64,000 nt of DNA from Burkholderiales bacterium (GTDB taxonomy: Bacteria > Pseudomonadota > Gammaproteobacteria > Burkholderiales > Burkholderiaceae_C), in the NCBI GenBank assembly GCA_016223165.1, contig JACRPO010000002.1, positions 124,001 to 188,000 on the forward strand, in the 5' to 3' direction. Below the pieces are notes generated by a model, which saw nothing but the letters and a program-made list of their open reading frames with translations, had not been told where the DNA came from and did no database searches. The position numbers and the translations under genes were made by a program. This document shows, piece after piece, positions 35,439 to 44,729 of the stretch (position 1 is the first letter of the stretch; each line of letters begins with the position of its first letter).

Positions 35439-35918
35439 TCAGTCTTCGCGCGCCGCCTTGAACGGATGGTGCACCACCTCGAATCCGGCGGCCTTGTACT
35501 GGCGCCACAACGCCCGCCCGCGCTCGACTTCGTCCGCGTCGGCGCCGATCACTTCGATGACACGGGCCCGGCTCGCCTCACGAGCGCGCCCCTCTGCGCC
35601 CTCCGCCTCGGCGGCGGCCACCGGCAGATCGCCGCCGAGATTGAGCACCACTTCGCGCGCTGCGCCCGCGGCCGGCAGGGCCGAGGCCAGCCAGATCGGC
35701 GTGCGGCGCAGCATGTTCTCAACCGTGCCGGCCAACCGCACGTGCGGAACGAACTCGCGCTCGACGAAGGTCCACAAGGCGCGATCGAGCGCGTCGAGCC
35801 GCGCCGGCGGCGCGAGGCAGAGCACGGTGGCCCCATGCCGGTAGGCCTTGCGCAGCAGGCGGCAGGCAAAGGCCAGCGTGTCGGCCACGCCGGTGTGGAA
35901 CTCCACGGCCTGGGCCAT
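35439..35918 (-). CDS. holC: DNA polymerase III subunit chi
   Basis: A 159-residue clamp-loader accessory subunit that links SSB to the psi subunit. MAQAVEFHTGVADTLAFACR, LLRKAYRHGATVLCLAP and the SSB-contact region around LARRTPIWLAS-like sequence (MLRRTPIWLAS here) match the family. Follows pepA by 53 bases, the usual pepA-holC order (valS, commonly next, is elsewhere in this window). Confidence 0.9.
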   Translation of the reverse strand: MAQAVEFHTGVADTLAFACRLLRKAYRHGATVLCLAPPARLDALDRALWTFVEREFVPHVRLAGTVENMLRRTPIWLASALPAAGAAREVVLNLGGDLPVAAAEAEGAEGRAREASRARVIEVIGADADEVERGRALWRQYKAAGFEVVHHPFKAARED

Positions 35919-35971
35919 GCTGGCGGCTTCGCGTCTCGTCGAAGATGTCCGCCTTGGGACCGCCGGCCGCT

Positions 35972-37504
35972 TCAGGCCTTCTTCGCCCGCCGCGCGCCGC
36001 CGCTCTTGCCGCTCATGCCGCTCTTCACGGCCCGCGCAGGCCCGGCCGCCTTCGACAGCACCCAGCGCGACAGCAGCGCCACCGGGCGCCCGGTGGCGCC
36101 CTTGTGCGGGCCGGAGCGCCAGGCCGTGCCGGCCACGTCGAGATGCGCCCAGCGCAGCTTGGCCGTGAAGCGCTTCAGGAACATCGCCGCCGTGATGGCC
36201 CCGCCGGCGCGCGGACCGACGTTCGCCATGTCGGCGAAGTTGCTCTTCAAGGCCTCGTCGTATTCGTCGTCCAGCGGCATGCGCCATGCCGGGTCGAGCG
36301 CCGCGTCGCCAGCGGCCAGCAACTCGCCGGCCAGCTCTTCATCCATGCTGAACAGGCCGCTGCGGTGGTGGCCGAGCGCGATCACGCAGGCACCGGTCAG
36401 CGTGGCGATGTCGACCACGGCCGCGGGCTTGAAGCGCTCGGCGTAGGTCAGCGCATCGCACAGGATCAGGCGGCCCTCGGCGTCGGTGTTCAGGATCTCG
36501 ATCGTCTGGCCCGAAAGGCTCTTCACCACGTCGCCGGGCTTGATGGCGCGCCCGCTCGGCATGTTCTCGCAGGCGGGGATGATGCCGACCAGGTTGACCT
36601 GCGCCTTCGCGCCGGCCACGGCGCGCATCGTGCCGAGCACGCTGGCGGCGCCGCCCATGTCGAACTTCATCTCGTCCATCTCGGCCGCCGGCTTGATCGA
36701 GATGCCGCCGGTGTCGAACGTGATGCCCTTGCCGACGAGGACGAGCGGCGCCACGTCCTTGCCGGCGCCCATCCAGCGCATGACGATGAACTTCGGCGGC
36801 TGCTCCGAGCCCTGCGCGACCGCGAGGAACGAGCCCATGCCGAGCCGCTCGCAGTCCTTGCGGTCGAGCACCTCGACCTTCAGGCCATGGCTCTTGCCCA
36901 GCTTCTCGGCCTGCTCGGCCAGGTAGCTGGGCGTGCAGTGGTTGGCCGGACGATTGGCGCATTCGCGCGCCAGCGCCACGCCGGCGGCGACGGCCTCGCC
37001 ACGCGCCAACCCGGCGCCGAGCGTTGCCGCCTCCGGGACGGAACAGACGAGCGAGACGCGTTCGAGCCGGGCCGGCTGCTGCGCACTCGGCTTGGTCGCC
37101 CGATAGACATAGGTGGCCTCGTGCACGGCCAGCACGAGCGCCTCGGCCGCGGCATCGGCCAGCGCCGCATCCGCGCCGGCGACGGCCACGGCCATGTGTC
37201 CGGCGCCGCCGCTCTTGACCAGCGCCACCCCGGCCGCCACCGCGCGGCGCAAGGCCTTGGCGCCGGCGTCGGCGGCCCACACGAACGCCACGCGCCGCGC
37301 CTTCACCCCGGCCACGCGGTGGGCATAGAGCAACTGCCCGGCCTTCAATGCAAAGTCACCGGCGCTCACGGCTTCCGAAAGCGCCATGCCGAGAGGTCCC
37401 TCCAGCGCAGCAGGCATCTTGCTGCCCACCACCACGACCAGCAACGCGTCGGCGTCGATGCCGGCCAGCCCGGTCTTGGCGGGCACGAGGGTGTTGAAGT
37501 CCAT
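35972..37504 (-). CDS. pepA: leucyl aminopeptidase
   Basis: A 510-residue M17 aminopeptidase, a cytoplasmic di-metal hexamer removing N-terminal residues from peptides. LVGKGITFDTGGISIKP and the signature NTDAEGRLILCDALTYAE carry the metal ligands and catalytic residues. The N-terminal domain is the typical variable one. The C-terminus has an extra basic tail (SGKSGGARRAKKA). E. coli PepA also binds DNA; whether this one does is unknown. Divergent from lptF with only 29 bases between start codons. Confidence 0.95.
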   Translation of the reverse strand: MDFNTLVPAKTGLAGIDADALLVVVVGSKMPAALEGPLGMALSEAVSAGDFALKAGQLLYAHRVAGVKARRVAFVWAADAGAKALRRAVAAGVALVKSGGAGHMAVAVAGADAALADAAAEALVLAVHEATYVYRATKPSAQQPARLERVSLVCSVPEAATLGAGLARGEAVAAGVALARECANRPANHCTPSYLAEQAEKLGKSHGLKVEVLDRKDCERLGMGSFLAVAQGSEQPPKFIVMRWMGAGKDVAPLVLVGKGITFDTGGISIKPAAEMDEMKFDMGGAASVLGTMRAVAGAKAQVNLVGIIPACENMPSGRAIKPGDVVKSLSGQTIEILNTDAEGRLILCDALTYAERFKPAAVVDIATLTGACVIALGHHRSGLFSMDEELAGELLAAGDAALDPAWRMPLDDEYDEALKSNFADMANVGPRAGGAITAAMFLKRFTAKLRWAHLDVAGTAWRSGPHKGATGRPVALLSRWVLSKAAGPARAVKSGMSGKSGGARRAKKA

Positions 37505-37533
37505 AATTCCGTCGGGTTGGAACGAAGCGCGGG

Positions 37534-38628
37534 ATGTTATTCGATTCATCTGTTCGCAAGGAGCTGGCACGCACGTTCGGAGCCACGCTGGTGGTCATCC
37601 TCACCATCGTGCTGACGATGTTCCTCATCCGCACGATCGGCCAGGCCGCCAGTGGAGCCGTGGCGCCGCGCGACGTCGTGCTCCTGCTCGGCTACATCGC
37701 GCTCGGCCACCTGCCGACGATGCTGGCGCTGTCGCTCTTCGTGGCCGTCGTGCTCTCGCTCGGGCGCATGTACCGCGACAGCGAGATGAGCATCTGGTTC
37801 GCCAGCGGCGTGGGCCTGGCCCGCTTCGTCAAGCCGGTGCTGCGCACGGTGTGGCCGGTGCTGCTGGTGGTGGCGCTGCTGCTGCTCTTCGCCTGGCCCT
37901 GGGGCAATCGCAACGGGATCGAACTGCGCGAGCGCTATCAGCAGCGCTCTGACCTCTCGCGCGTCGCGCCCGGCGTCTTCCAGACCTCCAGCGACGGGCG
38001 CCGCGTCTTCTTCGTCGAGCGCGACAGCGGCGACGGCAGCACGGCGCGCAACGTGTTCATCCTCAACCGGCAAGACAACTCGGAGGCGGTGACCTCGGCG
38101 CGCAGCGGCCGCCTCGAGCCCGAAGGCGCCGATCACTACCTCGTGCTCGAGCGCGGCCAGCGCAACGAGGTGAACCTGAAGAGCGGCGAACGAACGCTAT
38201 CGAGCTTCGACAACTACCGCGTCCTGGCCAGCGAGCGTGCGGTGCGCGAGGCGGAGGTGCGCCCGCCCAAGGCGGTGGCGACGGTGGACCTGATCCGCAG
38301 CCCGTCGCCCAGGCACCAGGGCGAGCTCGCGTGGCGCGCCGGCATGCTGCTGGGCGCGACCAACCTCGTGCTGCTCGGCATCGGCCTGGCGGCCACGCAT
38401 CCGCGCCGCGCCAGCAACTGGAACCTGTTGTTTGCGCTGCTCGCCTTCGCGATCTATTACAACGTCGTCAACCTCTCGCAGGCCTGGGTGTCGACGGGCA
38501 AGCTCTCGATGGGAGTCGCGCTGCTGGCCATCCACGGCGGCACCTTCGGGCTGGCGCTCGCGCTGCTGTGGTGGCGCGACCACGCCGCTGTCGCGCAGTG
38601 GCCCGGTCGCCGGCTGCGCGCTGCCTGA
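37534..38628 (+). CDS. lptF: LPS export ABC transporter permease LptF
   Basis: A 364-residue permease of the LptB2FG complex that extracts lipopolysaccharide from the inner membrane. It opens MLFDSSVRKELARTFGATLV, with three N-terminal helices, a periplasmic beta-jellyroll domain (about 125-265) and three C-terminal helices. DSEMSIWFASGVGLARFV is the conserved coupling region. Followed by lptG 25 bases later. Confidence 0.95.
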   Translation: MLFDSSVRKELARTFGATLVVILTIVLTMFLIRTIGQAASGAVAPRDVVLLLGYIALGHLPTMLALSLFVAVVLSLGRMYRDSEMSIWFASGVGLARFVKPVLRTVWPVLLVVALLLLFAWPWGNRNGIELRERYQQRSDLSRVAPGVFQTSSDGRRVFFVERDSGDGSTARNVFILNRQDNSEAVTSARSGRLEPEGADHYLVLERGQRNEVNLKSGERTLSSFDNYRVLASERAVREAEVRPPKAVATVDLIRSPSPRHQGELAWRAGMLLGATNLVLLGIGLAATHPRRASNWNLLFALLAFAIYYNVVNLSQAWVSTGKLSMGVALLAIHGGTFGLALALLWWRDHAAVAQWPGRRLRAA

Positions 38629-38653
38629 TCCGGCCGGCCCGAACAGACCGCGC

Positions 38654-39766
38654 ATGAAGACCGTCCGCCGCCTGCTCTACCGCGACATCGTCGCCTCGGT
38701 GGGCTTCGTCGCGCTCGCCTTCCTCGCCCTCTTCTACTTCATCGATTTCGTCGAGACCTTGGGCGACGCCGGTGCCAAGGGGTTCGCGGCCCTGGAAGCC
38801 GCGTGGTCGGCGGCACTCGAGATCCCGAGCCACTTCTACGAACTGCTGCCGATCGCGGTGCTCATCGGCACCATCTACTCGCTGGCACGGCTGGCCCAGT
38901 CTTCGGAGTTCACCATCCTGCGCACCGGTGGCCTCGGCCCGGGCCGCGCACTCGGGCTGCTGGCCGGGCTGGGCGTGGCCTTCAGTGCGCTCACCTTCTT
39001 CGTCGGCGACTACGTCGCACCGCGCGCCGAGCGCGAGGCGGCGCTGTTCAAGGCGCGCACGAGTGGCGGCACGCGCGTAGGCACCGCCGGCGCCTGGCTC
39101 AAGGAACGGCGGCATACGCCCGAAGGCGAACGCAGCTTCTCCATCAACATCGCCGGCACCAGCGGCGGCGGCGGCTTGGCCGAAGTGCGTATCTTCGAGT
39201 TCGACGACGACGGCCGGCTCGTCCAGCGCATCGCCGCGCGCGAGGGCCGGGTCGCCGACGACGGCACCTGGACCCTCATCGATGCCGAAGAGACGCACTG
39301 GCCTCGCGCCCGCGCCGCCGGCCAGCCGCCGGTGGTGGTGCGCAGGCTCGCCCAACTGCAGTGGCGGAGCACGCTCACGCCGGAGGTGGTGGCGGCCGCC
39401 GTCTTGCCGCTGCGCACGATGACCACGCTCGACCTCTGGCGCTACAGCACCCACCTGTCCGACCAGGAACAATCGGCGCAGCGGCACCAGATCCAGTTCT
39501 GGAAGAAGGCCCTGTACCCGATGGCCTGCCTCGTGATGGTGGCGCTGGCACTGCCGTTCGCCTACATGCATGCGCGCGCCGGCAGCGTCAGCCTGAAGGT
39601 CTTCGGCGGCATCATGCTCGGCATCGGTTTCGTGCTGCTCAACAACCTGGCCGGCCACATCGGCCTGCTCAACGGCTGGGTGCCCTGGGCGGCGGCGGCC
39701 TCGCCGAGCCTGCTCTTCCTGGCACTCTCGATGGCGGCCTTCGCCTGGTTGGTGCGCTACCGCTGA
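38654..39766 (+). CDS. lptG: LPS export ABC transporter permease LptG
   Basis: A 370-residue permease, partner of LptF. The N-terminus MKTVRRLLYRDIVASVGFVA, the conserved SSEFTILRTGGLGPGRAL coupling region, the periplasmic domain (about 100-270) and the C-terminal helices with FGGIMLGIGFVLLNNL fit LptG. A lptB gene is not in the window. Confidence 0.95.
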   Translation: MKTVRRLLYRDIVASVGFVALAFLALFYFIDFVETLGDAGAKGFAALEAAWSAALEIPSHFYELLPIAVLIGTIYSLARLAQSSEFTILRTGGLGPGRALGLLAGLGVAFSALTFFVGDYVAPRAEREAALFKARTSGGTRVGTAGAWLKERRHTPEGERSFSINIAGTSGGGGLAEVRIFEFDDDGRLVQRIAAREGRVADDGTWTLIDAEETHWPRARAAGQPPVVVRRLAQLQWRSTLTPEVVAAAVLPLRTMTTLDLWRYSTHLSDQEQSAQRHQIQFWKKALYPMACLVMVALALPFAYMHARAGSVSLKVFGGIMLGIGFVLLNNLAGHIGLLNGWVPWAAAASPSLLFLALSMAAFAWLVRYR

Positions 39767-39795
39767 GACCCGATGACCCGCCGCACGATCGAAGC

Positions 39796-40200
39796 ATGAC
39801 CCAGGGCCTCATCCTGTTCGCTCACGGGGCGCGCGATCCCGCCTGGGCGGCCCCCTTCGAGGCCGTCGCCGCGCTCGTGCGCGCGCGCCAGCCCTCGTGG
39901 CAGGTGCGGCTGGCCTATCTCGAGCTCATGAGCCCGCCGCTCGCTGAAGCGGCAGCGGCGCTGGTCGAGGCGGGCTGCCGCCGTGTCACGGTGCGGCCCA
40001 TGTTCCTCGGCACGGGCGGCCACGTGCGCAAGGACCTGCCGCTGCTGCTCGACGAGTTGCGGCGCACCCATGCCGGCGTCGAGTTCACGTTGCACGAGCC
40101 CATCGGCGAGAACGCAACGGTGCACGCCGCCATGGCCGAGGTGATCGCCGAATGCAGCGCCGGGCGGCAACCGGCCTGCGGCTCGCGGGGTACGCCTTGA
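39796..40200 (+). CDS. CbiX-type sirohydrochlorin chelatase
   Basis: A 134-residue single-domain chelatase of the CbiX-small/SirB type. The metal-binding histidine is His10 in LILFAHGARDPAW, and the second conserved region is VRPMFLGTGGHVRKDLPLLL. It inserts iron or cobalt into sirohydrochlorin for siroheme or cobalamin. Its stop codon overlaps the start of a CysB-type regulator, which suggests the siroheme route for sulfite reduction. Confidence 0.88.
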   Translation: MTQGLILFAHGARDPAWAAPFEAVAALVRARQPSWQVRLAYLELMSPPLAEAAAALVEAGCRRVTVRPMFLGTGGHVRKDLPLLLDELRRTHAGVEFTLHEPIGENATVHAAMAEVIAECSAGRQPACGSRGTP

Positions 40201-41204
40201 ACTTGCACCAGCTGCGCTTCGTGCAGGAGGCGGCGCGCCGCAACCTGAACCTCACCGAGACGGCGCGCGCCCTGCACACCTCGCAACCGGGCGTCAGCAA
40301 GGCCATCCGCGAGCTCGAGCAGGAGCTCGGCGTCGACCTCTTCGTGCGCCACGGCAAGCGGCTGACGCGCATCACCGAGCCCGGGCGGCAGATGCTGGCT
40401 TCCGTGGAGACCATCCTGCGCGAGGTGGCCAACCTGCAGCGCATCGGCGACGAGTACGCCGGCCGCGACACCGGCACGCTGTCCATCGCCACCACGCACA
40501 CGCAGGCGCGCTACTTCCTGCCCGGGCCGGTGGCCGAGCTGCGCCGGCGTTATCCGCAGGTGCAGGTCGTGCTGCACCAGGGCGTGCCCGAGCAGGTAGC
40601 GAGCATGCTCAAGAGCGAGGTGGCCGACATCGGCCTGGCCACCGAGGCGCTGGCCGCGCACGAGGACCTCGTCACGCTGCCCTGCTACGAGTGGCAGCAC
40701 GTGCTGGTGGTGCCGCGCACGCACACGCTCGCACGCGAGAACCGGCCGACGCTGGAGCAGCTCGCCGCCGAGACGCTCGTGCTCTACCACCCGACGGTGA
40801 CCGGGCGCACGCGCATCGACCAGGCCTTCGCACGCGCGCGGCTCGCGCCGCGCGTGGCGCTGGAGGCCATCGACTCCGACGTCATCAAGACCTACGTGCG
40901 CCTGGGCCTCGGCGTGGGCATCGTCGCCGAACAGGCGATGCGCGAAGAGGCCGAGGCGGCCGGCGGCAGCGACCTCGCCTCGGTGCCGCTCGGCCACCTG
41001 TTCGGCAGCAACGTGACGCGCGTCGCGTTCAAGCGCGGCGTCTACCTGCGGCACTTCGTGCTCGCCTTCGCCGAGCTGCTGGCGCCGCGCCTGAACGCCA
41101 CGCTGCTGGCACGCGCGCTCAGGAGCGACGCCGCGAGCGCGGTCCGCGCCGCCGGCGTGGATGGCGCGGGTGGCGCCCGCGCCGACAACGACTACCAACT
41201 CTGA
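40197..41204 (+). CDS. cysB: CysB-type LysR transcriptional regulator
   Basis: A 335-residue LysR-type regulator. The N-terminus NLHQLRFVQEAARRNLNLTE then ALHTSQPGVSKAIRELEQEL is the CysB/Cbl signature, followed by a ligand-binding domain with TTHTQARYFLPGPVAELRRR. CysB senses N-acetylserine and controls sulfate assimilation. I choose TTG at 40197, overlapping the chelatase stop as TTGA, because family members start MNLHQ; an upstream ATG at 40152 is possible but adds 15 unmatched residues. The C-terminus has a Gly/Ala/Asp-rich tail. Confidence 0.9.
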   Translation: MNLHQLRFVQEAARRNLNLTETARALHTSQPGVSKAIRELEQELGVDLFVRHGKRLTRITEPGRQMLASVETILREVANLQRIGDEYAGRDTGTLSIATTHTQARYFLPGPVAELRRRYPQVQVVLHQGVPEQVASMLKSEVADIGLATEALAAHEDLVTLPCYEWQHVLVVPRTHTLARENRPTLEQLAAETLVLYHPTVTGRTRIDQAFARARLAPRVALEAIDSDVIKTYVRLGLGVGIVAEQAMREEAEAAGGSDLASVPLGHLFGSNVTRVAFKRGVYLRHFVLAFAELLAPRLNATLLARALRSDAASAVRAAGVDGAGGARADNDYQL

Positions 41205-41228
41205 CGATTCCCGAAAGCCCACGCTGTC

Positions 41229-42380
41229 ATGAGCACGCCCGTCATCGCCTCCCGCCTGCCCACGGTCGGCACCACCATCTTCACCGTCATGTCCGCGCTG
41301 GCGCAGGAGACGGGCGCCATCAATCTCGGCCAGGGCTTCCCCGATTTCGAAGGCGACCCCGCCCTCGTCGACCATGTGGCGCGCGCCATGCGCGAGGGCC
41401 TCAACCAGTACCCGCCGATGGCCGGCGTGCCGGGCCTGCGCGAACGCATCGCCGAGAAGATCGAGGCGCTGTACGGGCGCCGCTACGACCCCGGCAGCGA
41501 GATCACGGTCACCGCGGGTGCCACGCAGGCCATCATCACCGCCGTGCTAGCCGCCGTGCACCCGGGCGACGAGGTCATCGTGCTCGAGCCCTGCTACGAC
41601 AGCTACGCGCCCAACATCGAGCTGGCCGGCGGGCGCGTCGTGCGCGTGCCGCTCACGCCGCGCACCTTCCGCCCCGACTTCGCGCGCATCGCCGCGGCGA
41701 TGTCGCCGCGCACGCGCATGCTCATCGTCAACTCGCCGCACAACCCCAGCGCCACGGTGTGGACGCGTGCCGAGATGGAACAGCTCTCCGCCTTGCTCGC
41801 GCCGACCGACGTGCTGCTCGTCTCCGACGAGGTCTACGAGCACATGGTCTACGACGGCGCGTCGCATGTCAGCGCCGCGTCGGTGCCGGGGCTGGCGGAA
41901 CGCGCCTTCGTCGTCTCCAGCTTCGGCAAGACCTATCACGTGACGGGCTGGAAGGTCGGCTACGTCGCGGCGCCGGCGGCATTGACCACCGAGTTCCGCA
42001 AGGTGCACCAGTTCAACGTCTTCACGGTCAACACGCCGGTGCAGCACGGGCTTGCGCGCTACATGGCCGACCCGCGACCGCATCTCGACCTGCCTGCCTT
42101 CTACCAGCGCAAGCGCGACCTGTTCCGCACCGGTCTCGAGGCGACCCGGCTCGTGCCGTTGCCCAGCCAGGGCAGCTATTTCCAGGTCGTCGACTACGCC
42201 GGCGTGAGCGACTTGCCTGAGGCCGAGTTCTGCCAGTGGCTCACGCGCGAGATCGGCGTCGCCGCGATCCCGCTTTCGGCCTTCTACGAAGGCGGCTTCG
42301 AGCAGCGGCTGGCGCGGCTGTGCTTTGCCAAGCGCGACGAGACGCTGCGCGAAGCGCTGGTCAGGCTGGACAAGCTTTAG
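41229..42380 (+). CDS. PLP-dependent aminotransferase, methionine/kynurenine type
   Basis: A 383-residue class I/II aminotransferase. INLGQGFPDFEGDP is characteristic of the YbdL (methionine aminotransferase) and KAT group. The PLP-binding lysine is in SSFGKTYHVTGWKVGY, and the Asn and Asp contacts are in IVNSPHNPSATVW and LLVSDEVYEHMVY. It transfers an amino group from methionine or an aromatic amino acid to a keto acid. Its position after cysB fits a role in sulfur amino acid metabolism, but that is inference. Confidence 0.9.
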   Translation: MSTPVIASRLPTVGTTIFTVMSALAQETGAINLGQGFPDFEGDPALVDHVARAMREGLNQYPPMAGVPGLRERIAEKIEALYGRRYDPGSEITVTAGATQAIITAVLAAVHPGDEVIVLEPCYDSYAPNIELAGGRVVRVPLTPRTFRPDFARIAAAMSPRTRMLIVNSPHNPSATVWTRAEMEQLSALLAPTDVLLVSDEVYEHMVYDGASHVSAASVPGLAERAFVVSSFGKTYHVTGWKVGYVAAPAALTTEFRKVHQFNVFTVNTPVQHGLARYMADPRPHLDLPAFYQRKRDLFRTGLEATRLVPLPSQGSYFQVVDYAGVSDLPEAEFCQWLTREIGVAAIPLSAFYEGGFEQRLARLCFAKRDETLREALVRLDKL

Positions 42381-42429
42381 CGCCGCGTGCGGCAAGGCGG
42401 CGGCGCTGCCGCCGCGAGCTAGGGGCGAG

Positions 42430-44454
42430 CTAGGGGCGCCGCTGCCCCGGGCTTGTCGGCGGGTCCAGGTCGCCGAAGAGGCTCGGCCGCCCGGCCGGGC
42501 TGCGCGTGATGTCGAAGTCCAACGGCTTCGTCGGCTTCTCGGCATCGTCGCCACGCGGCGCGGCGTTGTCGCTCTCGAGACCCAGGTAGGGCACCGGGGC
42601 GGTGGCGCCGAACTCGGTGGCCGCCTCGCTCATCGGCAGCAGGAAGTCGACATTGCCCGCCTCGGCGCTCTTGCGGTCCAGCAGGTCGCGCGCCAGCGAG
42701 TAGAGCAGCAGCACCTCGCGGTAGGCCGGCAGGTCGAACAGTTCGCCGCGCGACTTGCGGAAGAGCAATGCCTCGAGTTCGGCCATCGCGTCCAGCGGCC
42801 GCGGCCACACCTGCTGCAGGCGCGGAACGACGCCGGGGTAGTCGTCGAGCGACCGGCCCGCGGCGAGATCGGCACCCCACTCGGGCGCGTAGGCATTGAA
42901 TCGATGGTTGAAGCGCGTGCGCGTGCGTTCGTAGGCCTCGCGGTCGCCGCGCCGGCGGTAGATCTCGAGCAGCTTCAGGTACGGCAGCGGGCTGCCGCCA
43001 CCGGTGCTGCGCAGGTGCTCCATCAGCAGGTCGATGGCGGCCTCGTCCTGGCCGAGCACGACGAAGAACTCGGCCTGCTGCTCCAGGTCGATCAGCTCTT
43101 CGATCGTCACGTCGCGCGGCGCGCCTTCGTCGGGCGACGACATCGGCGGCAGCGGCTGCGTCTTCGTCACCTCCGAGCGGTTCTCGGGGATGGGCGACGC
43201 CTCGGTCTGCGCGAGGTCCGACGAGACCCAGGGGTCCACCGGCGTCACGGCCGGCGGCGGCCAGGCCGGCGTGCCGCGGTGCCAGCGCGCGCCGGCAGGT
43301 GCGGTGCCGACGGCGGGCACGGTCACGAACGAGGTCGTCGGAGACGACAGGTTCGTCGACTCGGCGCCGGCGTTGGAGGCGGCGGCGCTGGACGACGTGG
43401 CCGCCGAGGCGCGCCAATCGACGCGGCGTTCGCGTTGCAGCGCCGTCAGGCGCCAGCCCAGCCAGCCGGCGAGCGCGCCCAGCACCAACACCGCCGCGGC
43501 CAGCGGCAGCATCCAGCGGCTGGTCTCCTCGCTCGCGGCGAGGCGCTGGCGCAACTGCGCCGACTGCTCCTGCGCCGTGCGGGACTCGCTGCGCAGCTGT
43601 TCAACGGTGCGCTCGAGCGCCGAAATGCGGGCTGCCGCCGACGACGCCGCTGCTTCGGCGGCGCGGGCGGCGCTTGCCGCCTGGGCGACGGCTTCCATCG
43701 CCTGCGCGATGACCTCGGCCTGCGGCGGCTTGGGCGGTTCGGCGGCTTCCAGTTGCAGGCGGGGCCGCGCCGGGGCCGTCGCGGTGCGCCGCGCCTCGCC
43801 GGCTGGCCTGGGCCGCGTGCGCACGGGCCGCGTCGCCGCCACGCTGCCCGGCGGGCGCGCACGCAGCACGACACGATCGCCGCTGCCCGGGCGCGAAGCC
43901 GCCGCCGAGGGTGCCGGCGCTGACGAGGGGGCCGTCGAACCTTCGACGCCCGAAGCCGGCGGTGCAGGCGGTGCCGCCGGCACGCCGCCAGGGGCGGCGG
44001 CGGCCCCGGCCGGCTCGCCGCCCGGTGTGATGGGCGTCGGCATCACCGGCGCCACGGCCGGCGGCGCCGCCGTCATCGGCGGTTCGGCGAAGACGACGAA
44101 GCGACGCGACAAGCTCGGCGGGCATCCCAGCGTCACGGCCACGTTGACCACCGGCTCGTCCACCGCCTGCGAGGTCAGCACGCGCAGGCGCAACTGCTCG
44201 CCGCTGACGGTCTCGACGGTGGTGCGCACGAGCGCCGAAGGCAGCCGCCTTTCGCCCACCGTGACCTCGGCCGACACGCATTCGGCAGTGATGGTTTCGC
44301 CGGGTTCGGTGCGCACCTGCACGGCGAAATCGAGGTTCTGCCCGAGTTGCGTGCTGCTCGACCCCGACCCGAAGCCCGCCGCGGAAACCTCGACCGAAAC
44401 GACGGTCAATGCCGCCACGAACCAGGGCGACAGCGGGCGCGTCAGTGGGAGCAT
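42430..44454 (-). CDS. FimV-like membrane protein with TPR-like C-terminus
   Basis: A 674-residue protein. After a signal or anchor (10-26), the segment LGQNLDFAVQVRTEPGET at 37-54 resembles the FimV N-terminal periplasmic domain, ending with a paired-cysteine region (Cys59, Cys111). A Pro/Ala-rich stretch (125-245), an alanine-rich coiled coil (248-310) and one membrane helix (315-337) follow. The cytoplasmic part ends in helical repeats (FFVVLGQDEAAIDLLMEHLR and PYLKLLEIYRRRGDREAYER). No LysM domain is seen, unlike Pseudomonas FimV. A role in type IV pili or polar organisation is inferred from the family only. Confidence 0.8.
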   Translation of the reverse strand: MLPLTRPLSPWFVAALTVVSVEVSAAGFGSGSSSTQLGQNLDFAVQVRTEPGETITAECVSAEVTVGERRLPSALVRTTVETVSGEQLRLRVLTSQAVDEPVVNVAVTLGCPPSLSRRFVVFAEPPMTAAPPAVAPVMPTPITPGGEPAGAAAAPGGVPAAPPAPPASGVEGSTAPSSAPAPSAAASRPGSGDRVVLRARPPGSVAATRPVRTRPRPAGEARRTATAPARPRLQLEAAEPPKPPQAEVIAQAMEAVAQAASAARAAEAAASSAAARISALERTVEQLRSESRTAQEQSAQLRQRLAASEETSRWMLPLAAAVLVLGALAGWLGWRLTALQRERRVDWRASAATSSSAAASNAGAESTNLSSPTTSFVTVPAVGTAPAGARWHRGTPAWPPPAVTPVDPWVSSDLAQTEASPIPENRSEVTKTQPLPPMSSPDEGAPRDVTIEELIDLEQQAEFFVVLGQDEAAIDLLMEHLRSTGGGSPLPYLKLLEIYRRRGDREAYERTRTRFNHRFNAYAPEWGADLAAGRSLDDYPGVVPRLQQVWPRPLDAMAELEALLFRKSRGELFDLPAYREVLLLYSLARDLLDRKSAEAGNVDFLLPMSEAATEFGATAPVPYLGLESDNAAPRGDDAEKPTKPLDFDITRSPAGRPSLFGDLDPPTSPGQRRP

Positions 44455-44729
44455 CGGTACGGAGGGCGGCGGCAGGGAAAATCGCCGAGGACTCTAGCAT
44501 GAAGCCCCGGGCCACCCCCCATCCCGGGGACGCGTTCGTGGCGCGGGTCACGTCGCCGGCGGCCGGGTTGTGGCGCGGCTGCCACCGCCGGACCGTACCG
44601 TGCGCGAAGGCGCGCGGCGGCCCCATCGACGATACCGAGGCCGGGTCGCAGTGCTTCGGGCCGCCGCGCCTGCGCGCGTGCAGCGCCGACAATGAGCGCT
44701 CGGTGCGCCTGTCGCCGCAGGGACGAAGC

